The notes under the pieces: model-generated
Told to the model about the DNA's origin: nothing
Seen by the model: the letters and a program-made list of their open reading frames with translations, nothing else
The model's database searches: none
Program-made: the position numbers and the translations under genes
Part shown: in pieces, positions 8,080 to 17,687 of the stretch
Position numbering within the stretch: position 1 is the stretch's first letter
How the letters are laid out: every line of letters begins with the position of its first letter
NCBI RefSeq assembly: GCF_002099195.1
Contig: NZ_NBYX01000006.1
Span: 62,001-126,000 of the forward strand
DNA from: Burkholderia puraquae
GTDB taxonomy: Bacteria > Pseudomonadota > Gammaproteobacteria > Burkholderiales > Burkholderiaceae
DNA length: 64,000 bases
Direction of reading: 5' to 3'

Positions 8080-9357
8080 ATGAAGATTCATATCAAAGGC
8101 GGCACGCTGATCGACCCGGTCGCCGGCACCGAGCGGCAGGCCGACGTTTTCGTCGCGGATGGCAAGATCGCCGCACTCGGCACGGCGCCGGCCGGTTTCA
8201 ACGCGGACAGGACGATCGACGCATCGGGCCTGATCGTCGCGCCCGGCCTCGTCGACCTGTGCGCGCGGCTGCGCGAGCCCGGCTACGAGCACAAGGCGAC
8301 GCTCGCGTCCGAGATGGCCGCAGCCGTCGCGGGCGGCGTCACGACCCTCGTGTGCCCGCCGGATACCGACCCCGTGCTCGACGAGCCGGGCCTCGTCGAG
8401 ATGCTCAAGTTCCGCGCGCGCAACCTGCGCCAGGCGAACGTCCATCCGCTCGGCGCGCTGACGGTCGGCCTCAAGGGTGAAGTGATCACCGAGATGGTCG
8501 CGCTGACCGAATCCGGCTGCGTCGGCTTCACGCATGCCAACGTGCCGGTGCGCGACACGCAGGTGCTGCTGCGTGCGCTGCAGTACGCGAGCACCTACGA
8601 CTACACCACGTGGCTGCGCCCTCAAGACGCATTCATCGGCCGCGGCGGCGTTGCCGCGAGCGGCGCGCTGGCGTCGCGGCTCGGGCTGTCCGGCGTGCCG
8701 GTTGCAGCCGAGACGATCGCGCTGCATACGATCTTCGAACTGATGCGCGTGACGGGCGCACGCGTGCACCTCGCGCGGCTGTCGTCGGCGGCCGGCCTTG
8801 CGCTCGTGCGTGAGGCGAAGGCCGAGGGGCTGCCCGTGACCTGCGACGTCGGCGTGAATCACATTCACCTGATCGACGTCGACATCGGCTACTTCGACTC
8901 GCAGTTCCGGCTCGATCCGCCGCTGCGCAGCGAGCGCGATCGCGAAGCGATTCGCGTGGCGCTCGCCGACGGCACGATCGACGCGATCTGCTCCGACCAC
9001 ACGCCGGTCGACGACGACGAGAAGCTGCTGCCGTTTGGCGAAGCGACGCCGGGCGCGACGGGGCTCGAACTGCTGCTGTCGCTGACGCTGAAGTGGGCCG
9101 ACGAGACGCGCACGCCGCTTGCGCAGGCGCTGCGCCGCATCACGTCCGCACCGGCCGACGTGCTGAAGCTGCCGGCCGGCCGCCTGGCCGAAGGCGGCAC
9201 GGCCGACCTGTGCGTGTTCGACCCGCGCGCGCACTGGCGCGTCGAGCCGCGTGCGCTGAAGAGCCAGGGCCACAACTCGCCGTTCCTCGGCTACGAACTG
9301 CCCGCCTGCGTGCGCACGACGCTCGTCGCCGGGCAGGTCGCGTTCGAGCGCCACTGA
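8080..9357 (+). CDS. pyrX: Dihydroorotase-like protein PyrC' (probably non-catalytic)
   Basis: A 425-residue amidohydrolase of the class I dihydroorotase family. Catalytic members carry DVHVHLREPG, where the two histidines bind zinc; here the segment reads LVDLCARLREPGYEHK, so the HxH motif is lost. The late Asp segment is kept as CSDHTPVDDDEKLLPFGEA. The same loss is known in PyrC' of Pseudomonas, which has no dihydroorotase activity but is needed to assemble the ATCase with PyrB. Location 61 bases after pyrB supports this role, and a separate active pyrC would be expected elsewhere. Loss of HxH is seen directly; lack of activity is inference. Confidence 0.88.
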   Translation: MKIHIKGGTLIDPVAGTERQADVFVADGKIAALGTAPAGFNADRTIDASGLIVAPGLVDLCARLREPGYEHKATLASEMAAAVAGGVTTLVCPPDTDPVLDEPGLVEMLKFRARNLRQANVHPLGALTVGLKGEVITEMVALTESGCVGFTHANVPVRDTQVLLRALQYASTYDYTTWLRPQDAFIGRGGVAASGALASRLGLSGVPVAAETIALHTIFELMRVTGARVHLARLSSAAGLALVREAKAEGLPVTCDVGVNHIHLIDVDIGYFDSQFRLDPPLRSERDREAIRVALADGTIDAICSDHTPVDDDEKLLPFGEATPGATGLELLLSLTLKWADETRTPLAQALRRITSAPADVLKLPAGRLAEGGTADLCVFDPRAHWRVEPRALKSQGHNSPFLGYELPACVRTTLVAGQVAFERH

Positions 9358-9376
9358 ACCACGCCGGACCCTCGCC

Positions 9377-10234
9377 ATGACCGCCATTCGCAAGCTGCGT
9401 CTCGTCTTTCACCTGTTGCGCGGCATGGTGATCGTCGCGCTGCGTTTTTCGCATGTCACGCCCGCGCGGCGCGCCGAGATGACGCGCCGCTGGTCGCTCA
9501 AGATGCTGCGGATCTGCGGGATGCGCCTCGTCGTCCACAACGACGGCGCGCGGCTCGATGCGAGCGCGCTCGTGGTCGGCAATCACGTATCGTGGCTCGA
9601 CATCTATACGGTCAACGCGTGGCGGCCGACGCCGTTCGTGTCGAAGGCCGAGGTGCGGCAGTGGCCGGTCGTCGGCTGGCTCGCCGAGAAGCTCGACACG
9701 GTGTTCCTGCAGCGCGAGAAGCGCACCGAGGCGATGCGGGTCATGCACGAGATGGCCGAGCGCCTGCGCAGCGGCGGGTTGATGTGCGTGTTTCCGGAAG
9801 GGACGACGACCGACGGGCAGGAACTGCTGCCGTTCCACGCGAATCTGTTCCAGGCCGCGGTATCGGCCGGCTGCGCGGTGCAGCCGATCTGCCTGATGTA
9901 CGAGGACGCGCAGCAGCGGCAGTCGGTCGCGCCGGCCTACACGGGCGAGCTGGCGCTTGGCAAGTCGCTCGACATGGTGTTGCGCGGCGGCCCGATCGTC
10001 GCGCATCTTTACGTGTGCGAACCGATCGCGCCGGGCGGCGACCGGCGGGCGACGTCCGCGGCGGCGCGTGACGCGATCGGGGCGGCGCTCGCGAAGCTGC
10101 AGGCAAACGTCGGCAAGCCGACGGCCGAGTCGCTCGCGGAATTGCAGAAGCATGCGTATCCGGCGACCGAGGTTGGTGGCGGTGCGGCGGGTGAGGCGGC
10201 GGCCGATGAACCGGTGCCGGGGCGCGAGGGCTGA
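9377..10234 (+). CDS. plsC: 1-acyl-sn-glycerol-3-phosphate acyltransferase
   Basis: A 285-residue PlsC-family acyltransferase at the inner membrane, which adds the second acyl chain to lysophosphatidic acid (or a related lyso-lipid). The catalytic HX4D motif is NHVSWLD (about residues 68-74), and the glycerol-phosphate-binding motif is FPEGTTTDG (about 139-147). The N-terminus has a hydrophobic segment (LVFHLLRGMVIVALRF) that anchors it. The C-terminus is alanine-rich and low in complexity. It follows pyrC' by 19 bases. Related lyso-ornithine lipid acyltransferases (OlsA) look similar, so substrate is not certain. Confidence 0.87.
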   Translation: MTAIRKLRLVFHLLRGMVIVALRFSHVTPARRAEMTRRWSLKMLRICGMRLVVHNDGARLDASALVVGNHVSWLDIYTVNAWRPTPFVSKAEVRQWPVVGWLAEKLDTVFLQREKRTEAMRVMHEMAERLRSGGLMCVFPEGTTTDGQELLPFHANLFQAAVSAGCAVQPICLMYEDAQQRQSVAPAYTGELALGKSLDMVLRGGPIVAHLYVCEPIAPGGDRRATSAAARDAIGAALAKLQANVGKPTAESLAELQKHAYPATEVGGGAAGEAAADEPVPGREG

Positions 10235-10255
10235 TGCGTGCGGGAGGCGGGGCGG

Positions 10256-11254
10256 TCAGTCCGGATGGTCGGCGATGCGCCGCGTAGCAATCTCGAGGGT
10301 CCCGGATGCGAGCTGCCTGACGACGACATAGTCGTCGTATTCCGATTGTTCGGATGAATACGCGCTCAGGTACGCGAGATTGTCCCAGTGGGAAATCTCC
10401 GGTGACGATGCGCGCTGGTAGACGTCCGACGCGGGACGGCCGTTGTTCTGCTGCTCGTGCGGATACCAGTCGAGATGGCGGCCGTCGAACGGCGTATACA
10501 CGCGCATGCCCGACTTCAGGCGCCGGAACGGCTGTGCCGAGCGATGCACGGCGAAGGTCGTATCGATCGGCGCGCGCAGGTAAGCAATCTCCCGGCTGCC
10601 GATCATGCCGATTTCGGGACAATGGTGCCAGAACTGGCTGATATGGCGGTTCATCACACGCCCGAACAGCGGGTAGCTCCTGCGGATGTCGTCGATTTTC
10701 AGCATCGGCCCGGCACACTCGATGTCCGGAAACGCGTTCAGCAACTCGAGATAGACCGTGATCGCGTCGGTGCTCGATGCGGCGAGGTCGATGTCGCAGT
10801 CCGTCACGATATACGGGCCCGGTTCCCGGGACGAAAACACCGCCGACACGGTTTCATCGACGAGATTCAGGTCGTTGGCATCCGAAATGGCTTCCCGCCT
10901 GAACACGCGGATTCCGTCACACCTGAGTTCGTCGAGTATGCGCAGCGTGTCCGGATCACGGCTGCCGTTGTCGTGGACGGCAATCTCCACGGGTACGCTC
11001 TGCCGCTGGTATGACGCGACGACGCGCCGGAGCATTGCACCCCGGTTGTACGAAATGACGATCAGCGGCAGCGGCCGGAAGCCGGGCTCGCCGGGCAGCG
11101 CTTCCCGGCGGACGCATGTTGCCGGCAAGTACCGGCGGCCTTCGCGTTTGCCGTGCTCGAGATAGTGCTGCGCCGGATCCACGCCCGCAGCGCGTACGTC
11201 AGGATGCAACTGCAGATAGGCTTCGGCGGAAAAGTCGGGCGGCAGGCTGCTCAT
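10256..11254 (-). CDS. Glycosyltransferase-like protein with N-terminal YLxLHPDV module
   Basis: A 332-residue cytosolic protein. The first 45 residues (FSAEAYLQLHPDV, then HYLEHGKREGRRY) match a short module seen before glycosyltransferases and surface-protein domains. The rest has a GT-A-like Rossmann start (PLIVISYNRGAMLRRVVASY), a DNGSRDPDT loop and a possible DxD metal site in VTDCDIDLA. It probably transfers a sugar from a nucleotide donor, but its acceptor is unknown. It is convergent with plsC, only 21 bases away, and transcribed in the same direction as apaH, 104 bases downstream of it. I rate the GT2-like fold as likely and the exact role as unknown. Confidence 0.65.
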   Translation of the reverse strand: MSSLPPDFSAEAYLQLHPDVRAAGVDPAQHYLEHGKREGRRYLPATCVRREALPGEPGFRPLPLIVISYNRGAMLRRVVASYQRQSVPVEIAVHDNGSRDPDTLRILDELRCDGIRVFRREAISDANDLNLVDETVSAVFSSREPGPYIVTDCDIDLAASSTDAITVYLELLNAFPDIECAGPMLKIDDIRRSYPLFGRVMNRHISQFWHHCPEIGMIGSREIAYLRAPIDTTFAVHRSAQPFRRLKSGMRVYTPFDGRHLDWYPHEQQNNGRPASDVYQRASSPEISHWDNLAYLSAYSSEQSEYDDYVVVRQLASGTLEIATRRIADHPD

Positions 11255-11358
11255 CGATGTCCTCGGTGTCCGGATAGCGCGTACTTATCGGAATTTACCG
11301 TGCGAAGTCGAGGCTCGGTTCCGGAACGTTCATGCCGTGTCGTGCGATGGGTCGGCAC

Positions 11359-12195
11359 TCATTCGCCCTGCGTGCCGCATGCTTCGCACTGCACCTGCGT
11401 GACCGTGCGCTGCGCCGGGTCGGCGGTCAGCCGCACGGCCGACAACCGGTTGCCCCATACGCAGCCTGAATCGAGCGCGACGACATTGTCGCGCAACATC
11501 AGGCCGAGTGCGGCCCAATGCCCGAATACGATCGTCACGTCCTCCGTACGGCGCCCCGGTACGTCGAACCACGGCAGGTAGCCGGGCGGCGCGCTGTCGG
11601 GGCCGCCGTTCGCCTTGAATTCCATCGCACCGTCGGGCGTGCAGAAACGCACGCGTGTGAAGGCGTTGAACGCGACGCGCATCCGGTCGCGTTTCTTCAG
11701 ATCCGGACTCCATTGGTTCGGCTCGTTGCCGTACAGCTTCTGCAGGGTGTCGCGCCAGTCGGGCGCGCGCAGCGCGCGCTGGAGTTCGTCGGCGAGTTCG
11801 AGCACGAGCGTCGCATCCCATTGCGGCAGCACGCCTGCGTGCACGAGCAGCATTCCGTTCTCCGCATGCACGAACGGGCGGTGGCGGACCCAGTCGAGCA
11901 GCGCGTCGGCGTCGGGTGCGTCGAGGATCTCGCCGATGGTGTCGCCCGGGCGTTCGGTGCGCAGGCCGGCGGAGACCGCAAGCAGGTGGAGGTCGTGATT
12001 GCCGAGCACGACGGTCGCGCGCGGGCCGAGGTCGACGAGCGCACGCAGCGAGGCGAGGGAGTCCGGGCCGCGGTTGACGACGTCGCCGGCGATCCACAGC
12101 GGGGTGTCGGCGGAGGCTGAAAGCTTTTCAAGCAAAGACTGGAAAGCGGAATGACAGCCTTGGATGTCGCCGATGGCGATGGGGGTGCGGGTCAT
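11359..12195 (-). CDS. apaH: Diadenosine tetraphosphatase (symmetrical)
   Basis: A 278-residue metallophosphoesterase that splits Ap4A into two ADP. It has the complete phosphoesterase signature: GDIQGCHSAF, GDVVNRGPDSLASL and VVLGNHDLH. The start at MTRTPIAIGD is chosen because the first motif normally begins within ten residues of the N-terminus and E. coli ApaH is 280 aa; an upstream ATG at 12243 adds 16 unrelated residues. In Burkholderia this gene commonly borders the O-antigen cluster, which here starts divergently at rmlB. Confidence 0.94.
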   Translation of the reverse strand: MTRTPIAIGDIQGCHSAFQSLLEKLSASADTPLWIAGDVVNRGPDSLASLRALVDLGPRATVVLGNHDLHLLAVSAGLRTERPGDTIGEILDAPDADALLDWVRHRPFVHAENGMLLVHAGVLPQWDATLVLELADELQRALRAPDWRDTLQKLYGNEPNQWSPDLKKRDRMRVAFNAFTRVRFCTPDGAMEFKANGGPDSAPPGYLPWFDVPGRRTEDVTIVFGHWAALGLMLRDNVVALDSGCVWGNRLSAVRLTADPAQRTVTQVQCEACGTQGE

Positions 12196-12538
12196 GGAGC
12201 GGCGGATTTTGCGAGCGTCGATAACGTGGGGAAAATCATTCATTCAATACGGAATTGCGCAATTTTTGTTCCGCAAAAGTCAGCTGATTTGGCAAGAAAT
12301 TTCATGTTCGGAAAGGGTTCGAAGCGCTGTATCAAGTTGTTAGCGGCATGGCTTTTGCAGGGGGCGGCTCCCTATAATTGTCGCTTTCCCCAACAAAATT
12401 AGCATTTCATGACTTTGGAGGCCATGTCGACCGGTTAAAATTCCCGGTCTGACGTAGCGATCACAAGTTACTAGCATTTGCGAATCTGATGTGGCCGGCG
12501 CCCGATGGCGTCTGCCGCACACTATTTGAGGGAGCCTC
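12196..12538. promoter_or_regulatory. Divergent promoter region apaH / rmlB, with a TATAAT box
   Basis: 343 bases without a gene, clearly more AT-rich than the flanks. On the plus strand a perfect TATAAT lies at 12373-12378, a candidate -10 for the O-antigen operon; no good -35 lies 16-18 bases upstream. A small hairpin (GACCGG / CCGGTC, 12429-12449) follows in the leader. No JUMPStart/ops element was seen. GAGGGAG about 6 bases before the rmlB ATG is its ribosome site. Confidence 0.45.
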
Positions 12539-13600
12539 ATGATCCTGGTTACGGGCGGCGCGGGTTTTATCGGTGCCAATTTTGTACTCGACTGGCTGCG
12601 CGCATCCGACGAAGCCGTGCTCAACGTTGACAAGCTGACGTATGCAGGGAACCTGCGCACGCTGCAGTCGCTGGACGGGAATCCGAAGCACGTGTTTGCA
12701 CGCGTGGACATCTGCGATCGTGACGCGCTGGACGCGCTCCTTGCCGAGCACAAGCCCCGCGCCGTGCTGCACTTCGCCGCGGAAAGCCACGTCGATCGCT
12801 CGATCCATGGTCCCGCGGACTTCGTGCAGACCAACGTCGTCGGCACGTTCACGCTGCTCGAGGCTACCCGCCAGTACTGGAATGGCCTGAACGACGCCGA
12901 CAAGGCGGGGTTCCGCTTCCTGCACGTGTCGACCGACGAAGTGTTCGGTTCGCTGTCGGCCACTGACCCGCAATTCTCCGAGACGACGCCGTATGCGCCG
13001 AACAGCCCGTATTCGGCGACGAAGGCGGGTTCCGACCATCTGGTGCGCGCGTACCACCATACGTACGGTCTGCCGGTACTGACGACGAACTGTTCGAACA
13101 ACTACGGCCCGTACCAGTTCCCCGAAAAGCTGATTCCGCTGATGATCGCGAATGCGCTCGCGGGCAAGCCGCTGCCGGTGTATGGCGACGGCCAGAACGT
13201 GCGCGACTGGCTGTATGTCGGCGACCACTGCAGCGCGATCCGCGAAGTGCTCGCGCGCGGTGTGCCCGGGGAGACGTACAACGTCGGCGGCTGGAACGAG
13301 AAGAAGAACCTCGAAGTCGTGCATACGCTGTGCGACCTGCTCGACAAGGCTCGCCCGAAGGCAGCAGGTTCGTACCGTGACCAGATCACCTATGTGACGG
13401 ACCGGCCCGGCCACGATCGTCGCTATGCGATCGATGCGCGCAAGCTCGAGCGCGAGCTCGGCTGGAAGCCTGCGGAAACGTTCGAGACCGGACTGGCAAA
13501 GACGGTCGACTGGTATCTCGACAACCAGGTCTGGGCCGATGAAGTCGCATCGGGCGAGTACCGCAAATGGGTCGAGACGAACTACGCGAAACGCGCCTGA
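12539..13600 (+). CDS. rmlB: dTDP-glucose 4,6-dehydratase
   Basis: A 353-residue extended short-chain dehydrogenase that makes dTDP-4-keto-6-deoxyglucose, the second step to dTDP-L-rhamnose. It has the Rossmann motif [12 protein letters not shown], the signatures [12 protein letters not shown] and STDEVFGSL, and the catalytic [10 protein letters not shown] (YxxxK). The [22 protein letters not shown] segment is specific to RmlB. It is the first gene of the plus-strand O-antigen operon and is followed 11 bases later by rmlA. Confidence 0.98.
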   Translation: MILVTGGAGFIGANFVLDWLRASDEAVLNVDKLTYAGNLRTLQSLDGNPKHVFARVDICDRDALDALLAEHKPRAVLHFAAESHVDRSIHGPADFVQTNVVGTFTLLEATRQYWNGLNDADKAGFRFLHVSTDEVFGSLSATDPQFSETTPYAPNSPYSATKAGSDHLVRAYHHTYGLPVLTTNCSNNYGPYQFPEKLIPLMIANALAGKPLPVYGDGQNVRDWLYVGDHCSAIREVLARGVPGETYNVGGWNEKKNLEVVHTLCDLLDKARPKAAGSYRDQITYVTDRPGHDRRYAIDARKLERELGWKPAETFETGLAKTVDWYLDNQVWADEVASGEYRKWVETNYAKRA

Positions 13601-13611
13601 GGAGGGAAGCG

Positions 13612-14505
13612 ATGGCACGCAAAGGCATCATTCTCGCCGGTGGTTCCGGTACGCGGCTGTATCCGATCACGCACGTCGTATCGAAGCAGCTCCTGCCGGT
13701 GTACGACAAGCCGATGATCTATTACCCGCTGTCGACGCTGATGATCGCGGGTATTCGCGACGTGTTGATCATCTCGACGCCGCAGGACACGCCTCGCTTC
13801 GAGTCGATGCTCGGCGACGGCAGCCAGTGGGGGATGAACATCCAGTACGCGGTACAACCGTCGCCCGACGGTCTCGCGCAGGCGTTCATCATCGGCAAGG
13901 AGTTCGTCGGCAACGATCCGTCGGCGCTGATTCTCGGCGACAACATCTTCTACGGGCATGACCTCGCGAAGCAGCTCGAACGCGCGCATGCGCAGGAAAC
14001 CGGTGCGACCGTGTTCGCGTATCACGTGCACGATCCGGAGCGTTACGGCGTCGTTGAATTCGACAAGGCGTTCCGCGCGCTGTCGATCGAGGAGAAGCCG
14101 ACGAAGCCGCGTTCGAACTATGCGGTGACCGGCCTGTACTTCTATGACAACCGCGTCTGCGATATCGCGGCCGACATCAAGCCGTCGCCGCGCGGCGAGC
14201 TGGAAATCACCGACGTCAACTCGCGCTATCTCGACAGCGGCGCGCTGAACGTCGAGATCATGGGGCGCGGCTATGCGTGGCTCGATACCGGCACGCACGA
14301 TTCGCTGATCGAGGCAGCCAGTTTCATCGCGACGCTGCAGAAGCGGCAGGGTCTCGTGGTCGCGTGTCCGGAAGAAATCGCATATCGCCGCAACTGGATC
14401 GACGCGGAGCAAGTGCTGAAGCTTGCACAGCCGCTCGCGAAGAATGCATACGGTCAGTACCTCAAGAACATTCTTACGGATCAAGTCGCATGGCCATCCA
14501 AGTAA
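13612..14505 (+). CDS. rmlA: Glucose-1-phosphate thymidylyltransferase
   Basis: A 297-residue nucleotidyltransferase that forms dTDP-glucose from dTTP and glucose-1-P. It has the signature [16 protein letters not shown] at the N-terminus, [17 protein letters not shown], and the metal-binding GDNIFYG. Length matches RmlA (about 290 aa). The start with GGAGGG eight bases upstream is clear. It overlaps rmlC by 16 bases. Product inhibition by dTDP-rhamnose is the known control of this family. Confidence 0.98.
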   Translation: MARKGIILAGGSGTRLYPITHVVSKQLLPVYDKPMIYYPLSTLMIAGIRDVLIISTPQDTPRFESMLGDGSQWGMNIQYAVQPSPDGLAQAFIIGKEFVGNDPSALILGDNIFYGHDLAKQLERAHAQETGATVFAYHVHDPERYGVVEFDKAFRALSIEEKPTKPRSNYAVTGLYFYDNRVCDIAADIKPSPRGELEITDVNSRYLDSGALNVEIMGRGYAWLDTGTHDSLIEAASFIATLQKRQGLVVACPEEIAYRRNWIDAEQVLKLAQPLAKNAYGQYLKNILTDQVAWPSK

Positions 14506-15041
14506 CGGCAACGGCGCTGCCCGAAGTCAAGATCATTGAGCCGAAGGTATTCGGCGACGCGCGCGGGTTCTTCTACGAGAGCTTCAACGGCAAGGAATTC
14601 GCCGAGCAGGTCGCCCCCGGTGTCGAATTCGTTCAGGACAACCACTCGCGCTCGTCGAAGGGTGTGCTGCGCGGGCTGCACTATCAGATCCAGCACGCGC
14701 AGGGCAAGCTCGTTCGTGTGGTCGAGGGCGAAGTGTTCGACGTCGCTGTCGACATTCGCAAGGATTCGCCGAACTTCGGCAAGTGGGTGGGGGTCATCCT
14801 GTCGAACGACAACCATCGGCAGCTTTGGGTACCACCCGGTTTCGCACATGGTTTCGTCGTGTTGTCGGAGGCCGCGCAATTCCTCTACAAGACGACCGAC
14901 TACTGGTTTCCGGAACACGAGCGCAGCATCGTGTGGAACGACCCGGAGATCGGGATCGAGTGGCCGATCGATTTCGAGCCGCTGCTTGCGGCGAAGGATG
15001 CGGCAGGGAAGCGGTTGAGCGAAGCAGAAGTCTATGCGTGA
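14490..15041 (+). CDS. rmlC: dTDP-4-dehydrorhamnose 3,5-epimerase
   Basis: A 183-residue cupin enzyme for the third step of dTDP-rhamnose synthesis. Key segments are [17 protein letters not shown] (substrate-binding Arg and catalytic His), [11 protein letters not shown], and [13 protein letters not shown]. The start at [13 protein letters not shown] lies inside rmlA and the end overlaps rmlD by 8 bases, showing tight coupling. Confidence 0.97.
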   Translation: MAIQVTATALPEVKIIEPKVFGDARGFFYESFNGKEFAEQVAPGVEFVQDNHSRSSKGVLRGLHYQIQHAQGKLVRVVEGEVFDVAVDIRKDSPNFGKWVGVILSNDNHRQLWVPPGFAHGFVVLSEAAQFLYKTTDYWFPEHERSIVWNDPEIGIEWPIDFEPLLAAKDAAGKRLSEAEVYA

Positions 15042-15933
15042 GGTGGGTGTGACTCCTGAACCGACGATCCTCGTGACGGGCGTGAACGGGCAGGTCGGAT
15101 TCGAGCTGCTGCGTTCGCTGCAAGGCCTCGGCCGCGTGGTGGCGTGCGATCGTTCGATGCTCGATCTGTCCGACCTCGATCGGGTGCGCAGCGTCGTGCG
15201 CGAACTGAAACCGTCGATCATCGTGAATCCGGCCGCCTACACGGCGGTCGACAAGGCCGAGGCGGATGTCGATGGTGCGCGCCGCCTGAATGCCGACGTG
15301 CCGCGTGCCTTTGCGGAGGAGGCGGCGCGCCTCGGCGCAGCGCTGATTCATTACTCGACCGACTACGTGTACGACGGTACCAAAGAGGGTGCCTATGTCG
15401 AGACGGACGCCACCAATCCGCAGAATGTGTACGGGCTGACCAAGCTCGAAGGCGAGCAGGCCATCGCGGCGACGGGGTGTGCGCACCTGATTCTGCGGAC
15501 GAGCTGGGTGTACGGCCGGCGTGGCAAGAACTTCCTGCTGACGATGCTGAAGCTTGGCAGCGAGCGTCCGGAGCTGCGCGTCGTCGCGGATCAGGTCGGC
15601 GCGCCGACGTGGTCGAAGACGATCGCCACCGCGACCGCGCATATCGTTGCGCAGGGACTGGCGGCCGATAGCGCGGACTGGTGGGCGCAGCGTTCCGGCG
15701 TTTATCACCTGACGTCGGCCGGCGCGACATCGTGGCACGGTTTTGCCGAAGCCATTTTTGCGAATGCGATGGGTGAACGTGCGCCGAAGGTCGTGCCGAT
15801 TCCGGCAAGCGATTACCCGGTACCCGCCAAGCGTCCGTCCAATTCGCGACTGTCGCACGACAAACTGACCGAAGTATTCGGGTTGCGGTTGCCGGACTGG
15901 GCCGATGCGCTGAAGCTGTGCCTGAGTGAGTAA
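15034..15933 (+). CDS. rmlD: dTDP-4-dehydrorhamnose reductase
   Basis: A 299-residue short-chain reductase that completes dTDP-L-rhamnose. It shows the NADPH motif TGVNGQVGFELL, NPAAYTAVDKAE, STDYVYDGTK, and the catalytic YGLTKLEGE (YxxxK). Length is as expected (about 299 in E. coli). It overlaps both rmlC and the following rhamnosyltransferase-like gene. Confidence 0.97.
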   Translation: MREVGVTPEPTILVTGVNGQVGFELLRSLQGLGRVVACDRSMLDLSDLDRVRSVVRELKPSIIVNPAAYTAVDKAEADVDGARRLNADVPRAFAEEAARLGAALIHYSTDYVYDGTKEGAYVETDATNPQNVYGLTKLEGEQAIAATGCAHLILRTSWVYGRRGKNFLLTMLKLGSERPELRVVADQVGAPTWSKTIATATAHIVAQGLAADSADWWAQRSGVYHLTSAGATSWHGFAEAIFANAMGERAPKVVPIPASDYPVPAKRPSNSRLSHDKLTEVFGLRLPDWADALKLCLSE

Positions 15934-16834
15934 CTTGAATCAGACATCCGCGAATCAGGAGCGGGCTGGTGTCGTGATCGTGTTCTACCGGCCGGATAGC
16001 GGTTGTGTGGCTCGTGCGAACCGGCTCGCCACGGTGTGTCCGTGCGTGGTGATCGACAACACGGAGAGCGTGTCCACGCCGGAGGCGCTCGGGCTGGATA
16101 CACGGGTTGACTATGTCGCCAACGGCGCGAACCTCGGTATCGCGACGGCGCTCAACCAGGGGGTCGAGCGCCTGATCGAGGCAGGCTGTACGTCGGCATT
16201 GCTGTTCGATCAGGATAGCGAACCGTCCGGCGAATTGCTGGTTGAACTACCCCGGACGCTGGCGGCCGAGCGCACGCGCAATCATCGCGTGGCGCTGGTC
16301 GGGCCCGCATACGAGGATGCGCGGCTGGGCGGGGTCGCGCCGTTCGTTCGCTTCGGCTACTTGAAATTGCACCGCGTTCAGCCCGACGGCGTAAAACCGA
16401 TCGCCGTCGATTTCCTGATTACATCGGGATCGTGCGTGAATCTCGAGACCTGGCGCGACATCGGTCCGATGGACGACTCGCTGTTCATCGACTTCGTCGA
16501 TCTCGAATGGTGCGTCCGTGCACGTTCGAAAGGCTATTCGGTACTCGGGGCGCCTGCGTTGCGATTGACGCACGAACTCGGCGGCGAGCCGGTGAAGGTG
16601 TTCGGCCGAAGCTACCCGGGGCACAGCGCGGTTCGGCATTATTATCTGTTCCGCAACGCGATCGCACTGATCCGGCGTTCCTACGTGCCGTGGAGCTGGA
16701 AGTCGACCGAACTGGTCAAGATGCCGTTTCGGCTGGCGATCTACGTATTGTTCATGCAGCCACGAATGGCGCACCTGCGACTTTCGCTTCTTGGAATCTG
16801 GCACGGGTTGTCCGGGCGCTCGGGGGAGCTGTAA
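15926..16834 (+). CDS. GT2 glycosyltransferase, probable rhamnosyltransferase
   Basis: A 302-residue GT-A glycosyltransferase, similar in pattern to the WbbL/RfbN rhamnosyltransferases: AGVVIVFYRPDSG start, NGANLGIATALNQG, a DxD site in LLFDQDSEPS, and the acceptor-loop motif FIDFVDLEWCVRARSKGY. It overlaps rmlD by 8 bases and sits before the transporter genes, so it very likely uses dTDP-rhamnose in O-antigen assembly. Exact linkage cannot be read from sequence. Confidence 0.85.
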   Translation: MSNLNQTSANQERAGVVIVFYRPDSGCVARANRLATVCPCVVIDNTESVSTPEALGLDTRVDYVANGANLGIATALNQGVERLIEAGCTSALLFDQDSEPSGELLVELPRTLAAERTRNHRVALVGPAYEDARLGGVAPFVRFGYLKLHRVQPDGVKPIAVDFLITSGSCVNLETWRDIGPMDDSLFIDFVDLEWCVRARSKGYSVLGAPALRLTHELGGEPVKVFGRSYPGHSAVRHYYLFRNAIALIRRSYVPWSWKSTELVKMPFRLAIYVLFMQPRMAHLRLSLLGIWHGLSGRSGEL

Positions 16835-16894
16835 TCCATCGATTACGGCGGATTCCAGGATCTGTCGTCTAACTATTTAATATTGAAGAATCGC

Positions 16895-17677
16895 ATGCTC
16901 ACTGTCGCAATCTCAGACCTTAAACAAAGCATCGTGTCCTGGCGGTTATGGACACTGCTCGGCTGGCTGGAAATCCGGCAGCGCTATGCGCGCTCGCGGG
17001 TCGGTCCGTTCTGGCTGACGATCAGCATGGGCGTCATGATCGGGTCGTTGGGCGTCGTCTACGGTACGCTCTTCGGTCAGGACATGCATGCGTACCTGCC
17101 GTTTCTGGCAGCGAGTCTTGTGATGTGGGGGCTGCTTTCGCAGACGATTCAGGACGGTAGTGTTGCCTATATCAACAGCGCGTCATACATCAGGCAAATG
17201 GCGACGCCAAAGCTGATCTACATGCTGCAGGTGGTGTGGCGAAACCTGATCGTGATGACTCACAACGCCGTGATCATCGTCGTGCTCCTGGTAGTGTTCG
17301 GGGTGAAAAGCTGGGAAACCCTGCCGTTATTTATTCCCGGCCTGCTGCTATACATCCTGAACATTCTTTGGATTGCGATGACGGTCGGCTTGCTGTCCGC
17401 ACGCTTTCGCGATCTTCCCCAGATCATCTCGGCATTGCTGCAGGTTGCGTTCTACGTGACGCCGATCATCTTTCGTCCCAACGCATTGAATCGCTATACC
17501 TTCATCGTCGAGTGGAATCCGCTCGCCTATCTGATCGATGTCGTACGCGGTCCGCTGATCGGGCAGGCGCCGAGTGCGCTGACGTGGGGGGTGACGGCCG
17601 GCATGGCCGCAGTAGGCTGGATTGTCGCGTTGTGGCTGACCGGTCGTTATGTGAAACGTATCCCGTACTGGGTTTGA
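16895..17677 (+). CDS. wzm: O-antigen ABC transporter permease
   Basis: A 260-residue ABC-2 type permease with about six hydrophobic helices. The N-terminal EIRQRYARSRVGPFWLT amphipathic segment is diagnostic of Wzm/KpsM-like polysaccharide exporters. It carries lipid-linked glycan across the inner membrane with Wzt. I prefer the ATG at 16895 (GAAGAA upstream); a TTG at 16883 would add four residues. It is followed 10 bases later by wzt. Its presence, with no wzy visible, indicates an ABC-transporter-dependent O-antigen. Confidence 0.93.
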   Translation: MLTVAISDLKQSIVSWRLWTLLGWLEIRQRYARSRVGPFWLTISMGVMIGSLGVVYGTLFGQDMHAYLPFLAASLVMWGLLSQTIQDGSVAYINSASYIRQMATPKLIYMLQVVWRNLIVMTHNAVIIVVLLVVFGVKSWETLPLFIPGLLLYILNILWIAMTVGLLSARFRDLPQIISALLQVAFYVTPIIFRPNALNRYTFIVEWNPLAYLIDVVRGPLIGQAPSALTWGVTAGMAAVGWIVALWLTGRYVKRIPYWV

Positions 17678-17687
17678 GGAGCACATC

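Noticed and set aside
7957..9393. Long minus-strand open frame opposite pyrC'
   Set aside because: Arg/His/Val-rich antisense shadow of a clearly coding gene.
12196..12538. JUMPStart/ops element expected before an O-antigen operon
   Set aside because: No GGCGGTAG-type sequence was found, so RfaH-style control is not supported.
12461..13618. Minus-strand open frame opposite rmlB
   Set aside because: Antisense artefact; rmlB motifs on the plus strand are complete.
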